DNA of 64,000 nucleotides from Diphasiastrum complanatum. Its lineage: Eukaryota > Streptophyta > Lycopodiopsida > Lycopodiales > Lycopodiaceae. The notes beneath the pieces were generated by a model that was given only the letters and a program-made list of their open reading frames with translations, searched no databases and had not been told where the DNA came from. Below are positions 58,808-64,000 of the stretch, one piece after another; position 1 is the first letter of the stretch; each line of letters opens with the position of its first letter. The position numbers were made by a program, and so were the translations under genes. The stretch is from contig CM055103.1 of the NCBI GenBank assembly GCA_029204225.1, positions 40,123,323 through 40,187,322 of the forward strand, in the 5' to 3' direction.

Positions 58808-60111
58808 TTAGTTTAAAAGAGGTTGTGCTGATTCTAGGATTTTAGTAGAAGTAGGCTTAGTTTAATCCCTTGATGTTTTTGTAGATTAGATTAATAATAA
58901 TTTACAGTCTGTAAAAATAATAAAAGAACTGAAACAGTCTGTAGAATGTAGGAATTTTTTGAGTCTCTTAGAGCTTTTTCGAGTTTATCGTAATTTTTTG
59001 ATTTTTTCAACATTTTTTTCAGTTTTTTATAGGAAAATTGTGTTTGATGATTGCATCCGACGAACTGCACAACAAGACTTTCTCTGACAATTGCATCCGA
59101 CGACCTGCCCAAAAAATCTCTCTGATGACAAGTTTTGAAATTTTTTTTGAATTTTTCAATTTTTTGGACTTTTGGACTTTTTTCTCGAATTATGAAATTG
59201 CTGATAGAAACAGATTGGAATGGATAGGTTGATGAAGGTAGGGAAACATGATGAGGGTTTTGGTAAAAGGTGAAGGAATTGACAATATCACAGTTGCAGC
59301 TTCAAATCTTTGTAGTGTTGAGCTTTCATCACTAATTACTTGGTATAGAACTCACTTTATCCTACAGGTCCACTATCGTCTTCATCTTTTCCTTCGATCC
59401 GTTATTTGTTGAGACTCGGCCAAGATCTTTGTCTGTTTCTTGATCTTTTCTATTGTATTGGCCTTCTCAGTAGAATCTGTTTGATTCTTTTTTCTTCTTT
59501 TTTATTATCTTTTCTTGCAGCTTCACCTGCTTTCATTCTGATTGACCAACCAATGTAGGTGGTAGTTGGTCTCCGCAAGACACTATAATGATCTTTTAGC
59601 TGCCTCGGTAAGACTACTAGGGTTTGAAAAGAGATGAATAGTGAGATAGTGGAATAACAGAAAGATGTACGGTAAGGTGGTGGTGGTGGTATTCTGATGA
59701 TGGAAGTTGCGATAGATGGTGTGGATGATATAACAGACATGAAAGTAGATACAAATGTCGTGGCAAGAGAAGTGGATGACGAGAATGTGGATGGTGTGGA
59801 TGTAGGAGTGGTTGAAGGAGAAGACTGATTTCCCAATACTCGTACTTCTCTCTCCTTAAGGATCTTCATCTTCCCAGTGCTCAAAACCTGAGGTTTATGA
59901 TTGGGGTGCTCTTCTTGGTTGAGTCTCGTTGAATTGTCTGTCTGCCTTTGTCTTCTTGAGTGGGATCAACTGCAAGTATATCCTCCCTCCCCTGAATCTG
60001 TTGCCTATGGCGGCTATTGGAATGCGAGGGAATGATGTGAGTAGTTGGAATGTCCCGGTTGGTGATGGGGACCTGGATCTTGTAGCAGCAGGTGATTGCA
60101 CTTGTGGTGAT
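58808..60111. other. No gene recognised
   Basis: It contains a duplicated TGATTGCATCCGACGA word (59048 and 59090 regions), a GGT run near 59680, and a short + strand frame rich in Val and Asp (about 59662-59829). The overlapping minus-strand Ser/Thr frame is low-complexity. No function is assigned. Confidence 0.35.
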
Positions 60112-60826
60112 TGTTGACAAAATTTCCAGATTTCACACGTGTGGGGAATGTCCACAAGTATGATGGATCTAATTAAGATCTGTGATTAGCACAGTAACCT
60201 GATTCTAGATTGATTAGCAAGATCTAGTTCAGAAGAAATGGCTTAACCACAATCTAGCATGCTAAGCAACTAAATATGATAGCAATGAATCAATAATGAG
60301 CAAAAGTACAAGAGATCAGTGTATAAGCATTAGCTTCAACACGAGTTAGAGAGAGAAAAGTAGAGAGATAACAAGCAGAATAGTTTAGATCCAAAATGAC
60401 ATGAGATAGCTACAAAACTTTGGTTCTTCATCATTGATTGTGAGGAGAGCTACACATATTTATGGAGTTTGAGGTAGCTCGAGGTAGAACCACATCCATC
60501 AACTACAAAATGACATCTAAAGTGACACCTAGAGTCTATGTGACATTTGTCACTTGCCATGCATGAAATTCTACCAACTTTATACAAGTGTACTAGTTCT
60601 AACTAGAAATGTCCAAATCATCATGCACGTGTCCATTACACTTTGTGCATGCCTTGCATGTCACTATGGATCACTTACAATTAATGCATGTGAATTGCCA
60701 CGAGTTTCTACAAGCATGACTTTGCTAATTCTATGTCTACAAACTATATGCAAGTTGTATTCATCAATCTAGATATTACATAACCATGTAGCTCGAGTTC
60801 TATCTAGGCCAAACTTGGTTTTAACA
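60112..60826 (-). repeat. Probable 3' LTR of the minus-strand Copia element
   Basis: On the minus strand it begins TGTTAAAACC right after the purine-rich TTTTTTAGGAG and would end GTCAACA at 60112. The boundaries rest on TG...CA and context only, because the partner LTR lies outside the window. Confidence 0.6.
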
Positions 60827-63800
60827 CTCCTAAAAAATAATGTATATTGATTTGAACATGGATCTTGGTATAACTCCAAGATTGGCTCTATGCTTGATGA
60901 AGGAACTTTTGCTCAAAGGTTTGGTGAGCATATCAGCAATACAAGATGATGTGTCGATGTGCTCCAATTTGATCTCACCTCCAATTAGCTTCTCTCTCAC
61001 AAAGTGATGTGCAACTTCGATATGCTTGCTCCTTTCATGGAATATTGGGTTGTTGGCAAGGGCTTGGGCTGAAATGTTGTCACACACGATCACAGGTAGA
61101 TCCTCTTCCATGATTATCTTTAGCTCCAAACTTCCTTTGTTGTAGTGAGTGCCTTGTACTCAGCTTCACATGATGAGAGTGATACAGTATCTTGCTTTTT
61201 GGAAAGCCAAGATATCAAGTTTCCTCCAAGACATATGACATAAGCACTTGTAGATTTTTGATCTGCTCTATCACTTGCAAAATCCGAGTCAAAAGAACCA
61301 ATAATAGAAAGATCTTCACTTTTATACAATAAACCAAAATCAAAAGTTGAAGATATATATCTAAGCACTCTCTTGGCCATTTTCCAATGATAAACAAAAA
61401 TATTTTGCATAGCCTGGCTCAACTTATGAACACTAAAGCTTATGTCAGGTCTAGTTATTGTGAGCCAAATTAAGGAACCTATAAGACTTCTAAAAAGTGT
61501 GATGTCCACGAAGGATCTTTTATCACCTTTGTTAGAGTCCTTTACATTTTGCTCCGTAGGTGTTTCTATACTCTTACAATTCAACATATTGAACTTCTTA
61601 AACATTGAAAGAGCATACTTGGATTGACATACAAAAGCTTTATCTTTAAGAAAGTCAATCTCTAATCCTAGAATATAGTGAATTTTTCCAAGATCTTGCA
61701 TCTTGAACTCTTTTCCAAGTGCAATCTTGGTTTCCTCAACTAACTTGATGCAACTTCCTATCAGAATGATATCATCAACATAAATAAGAAGGATGACAAT
61801 ATCTTTATCAAAAAACTTGACATATAAGGAAGGATCATAGTTACTAAGATTAAATCCTAGTGACTCAAGAAAGGTTTGAAGTCAAGAATACCAAGACCTT
61901 GGAGCTTGTTTCAATCCATATAAACTTTTGAAGAGCAAGCAAACTTTTTCTTGGTCATGGATGAACCCAATAGGCTGATCCATATAAATCTCTTCTTCTA
62001 GATATCCATTTAGAAATGCATTAGAGACATCTAGTTGAAGAACTTGCCAATTGAAAAAACAAGCAAGAGAAATTATGATTCTAATTGATACCATCTTTGC
62101 AACTGGAGCAAAGGTCTCCTCATAATCAAGTTCATAAACTTGAGCGAAACCTTTAGCACAAAGACTAGCCTTGTACTTGTTGATTGTGACATCTTGATTA
62201 TACAAAAAACCCACTTGCAACCAATGGTGTGCTTGTTGGATGGAAGATCCACAAGCTACCATGTCTTATTGGCCATCAAAGCATCATATTCCTCCTCCAT
62301 GGCAAGGTACCATTCCTTCTGAGTTGAGAGCATCATATACATCCTTCGGCTCCTCATGAGAAATAAAATAAGCACAAATAGTGGAGTTGATTTCCACTTG
62401 CTTGTCTCTAGCTTCATAGGTAAGCCTTCTAGGCTCGGATCTTTCTCTTTGAGATCTCCTTGGTGAAAATATTCGAGGTGACTCCTCCTCAATTCTCGGC
62501 CCCATCTCCCCAAAGCAAGCACAACCAAAAACTCTAAGGTGATCTACCTTAGGTTTCTTCTTAAACAAGACTTCAAAAGGTGATTTTCCAGCAAGTGCAT
62601 TGTGAGGTAATCTATTGCACAAATAGTTTGCACAATTTATAGCTTCACCCCAATATTCAATAGGCAAAGAAGCTGCTACTCGAATTGCTTTAGCACATTC
62701 ACATAAAGATCTGTTTTTCCTCTCAGCTACTCCATTTTGAGATGGAGAATAAGCACAAGAAAATTCTCTCTTTATTCCTTCACCTTCACAATAATCATGA
62801 AACTTGTTGGAGATGTATTCACCTCCTCCATCACATCTTAAAGCTTTAACTTTGAAAGGAAATTGTTTCTCAACATAAGCTTTGAAGATTAGGAAGTGAT
62901 AAAACACCATAGCCTTTGAAGAAAGTAGATACAACCAAGTATATCTAGTAAAGTCATCAATAAAGGTGACAAAACATGTTGCACCACCAATACTTTTAGA
63001 AGAAAAAAATGTACATCTGAGTGTATAAGCTCCAAAGGAAGAGTAGTCTTTATAAAAGACTTTTGATATGGCTTTTTGTGTGACTTTGCAATGGCACAAG
63101 CCTCACAAGGCTTGAAATCTTTAGAAAGAGATTTTGGAAGAACAATAGCCTTCACCTTCTTAACCATAGAAGACATAGATTTAAAGTTAGGATGACCCAA
63201 CCTTCTATGCCACAGCTCCTCCTTAGATAACAAAGCAACTTCACAAAGACTTGCATTCTCATAAGAATTCAACTTAAAAATTCCACCACATCTTGATTCA
63301 TCAGCAAGGATTTCATCATTTTTCTTTGATAAAACAAGTATTGGAGTTGAACTTTACATCACAACCATTATCAAGCAACTTTCCCACACTAATTAAGTTC
63401 TTTGTAAGATTTGAAATGAAAAGAACATTAGAAAGTGCAAGAACTTTTGAAGAAGTAAGTTTCAATGGAATGTTGCCAATTCCTTCTATTGGGCACTCAT
63501 GATCATTAGCAATACAAATAGATCTCTTGAGTCCTTTGTAAGGTAAGATTGAGTCAAATGACTCCTTTGAACAACACATATGTGAAGAAGCTCCACTGTC
63601 TATGTACCAAGCTCCATCTTTCTTGAAAGGTGATGATGAAAAACTGGACACCACGAGTGATCCTTCTCCATCACTTGCAACAGAATCTTCTTCAATATCT
63701 TTTGAGAGATTAGCTTGCTTGAGTTGGTTTTTCTTCTTAAAGCAATTAGAGGCATAGTGCCCCTTTTTTCCACAGAAGAAACACTTCACTTTCTTCTTCT

Positions 63801-64000
63801 TGGTCTTTGGGTTAGAAGGATGAGATGTATCATCCTCTTCACCATCTTTGTCTCGATATTTGGCCTTGTCTTTGTTGGATGCTTGAGAGAACTGGTTCTT
63901 CTCCTTCCTTTCTGCATGTCTTTAGAGGGCTTTGTCACTTCCACCATGTTCAAGTTTGTTCATCCTGGAGAGTTTATAGCTTTGTCTAGATTCTTCAGAA
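60827..64000 (-). mobile_element. Copia element, minus strand, 5' end beyond the window
   Basis: Reading leftward from 64000: Gag end with knuckle CFFCGKKGHYASNC (63789-63742), protease WYIDSGASSHM near 63610, and linker LTKNLISVGKLLDNG. GAG-pre-integrase WHRRLGHPNF follows, then integrase with all three acidic positions visible (HSD, RCDGGGEY, NGVAERKNR) at 62500-63100. A deletion removes the integrase tail (CACF joined to GEMGPRIEEE near 62510). RT at 61690-62262 has FNWQVLQLDVSNAFLNG and an intact YVDD near 61770, and RNase H runs to 60830. A TGA after SWYS (about 61882) and several frameshifts make it non-autonomous. Confidence 0.9.

Noticed and set aside
59450-59884. Minus-strand Ser/Thr/Pro-rich frame of 144 codons
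   Set aside because: Low-complexity, with no family motif. The + strand is a GGT/GAT-rich repeat-like stretch.

Overview
The window looks like nuclear DNA from a large, repeat-rich land-plant genome. A non-seed vascular plant is most likely, with a fern favoured and a lycophyte possible. The evidence is: degraded Copia and Ty3 LTR retrotransposons almost end to end; very long (GA)n and (TA)n microsatellites; spliceosomal introns, one about 9 kb long; and a long PLS-type pentatricopeptide repeat (PPR) gene of the style expanded in non-seed plants. The species call is inference.

I can support only two host genes, both on the + strand. Gene A starts at 20054 with an Arg/Glu-rich exon (20054-20917). 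It is continued in phase by a terminal exon with two U1-type C2H2 zinc fingers (30050-31285). If this model is right, the 9.1-kb intron holds a nested Copia copy. Gene B (47914-51819) is a six-exon gene whose five introns all keep one reading frame, giving about 919 aa. It has a polar, possibly organelle-targeting N-terminus, two PDF motifs of the type known from organellar single-stranded-DNA-binding (OSB) proteins, then a PLS-type PPR array with E motifs. A broken DYW deaminase domain follows the stop. A second broken DYW domain with the same 3' flank lies alone at 15323-15875.

Layout: 0.5-2 kb Copia debris; 2-4.3 kb old tandem repeats, a (TA)n tract and a Ty3 remnant; 4.9-7.9 kb a minus-strand Copia element lacking RT; 8.0-14.5 kb a full-length but dead Copia element with a perfect CTAAC target-site duplication; 14.8-16.3 kb orphan DYW between two (GA)n tracts; 18-19.3 kb Copia RNase H remnant and duplicated sequence; 19.5-31.3 kb gene A; 33.4-46 kb a mosaic of nested Ty3 and Copia fragments; 46.2-46.5 kb a TATAAAT-containing tandem repeat; 47.9-52.4 kb gene B; 54-56.4 kb a protease-less Copia fragment; 58.5-58.8 kb a tandem duplication carrying a covarying hairpin; 60.1-64 kb a minus-strand Copia element running off the window.

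The most interesting observations are the PDF-PPR fusion with its duplicated exon pair, the two degenerate DYW copies that share lesions, and foldback scars inside three separate Copia elements, one exactly at a protease deletion. No tRNA, rRNA, CRISPR or organelle-DNA insertion was recognised. All identities are by-eye readings.
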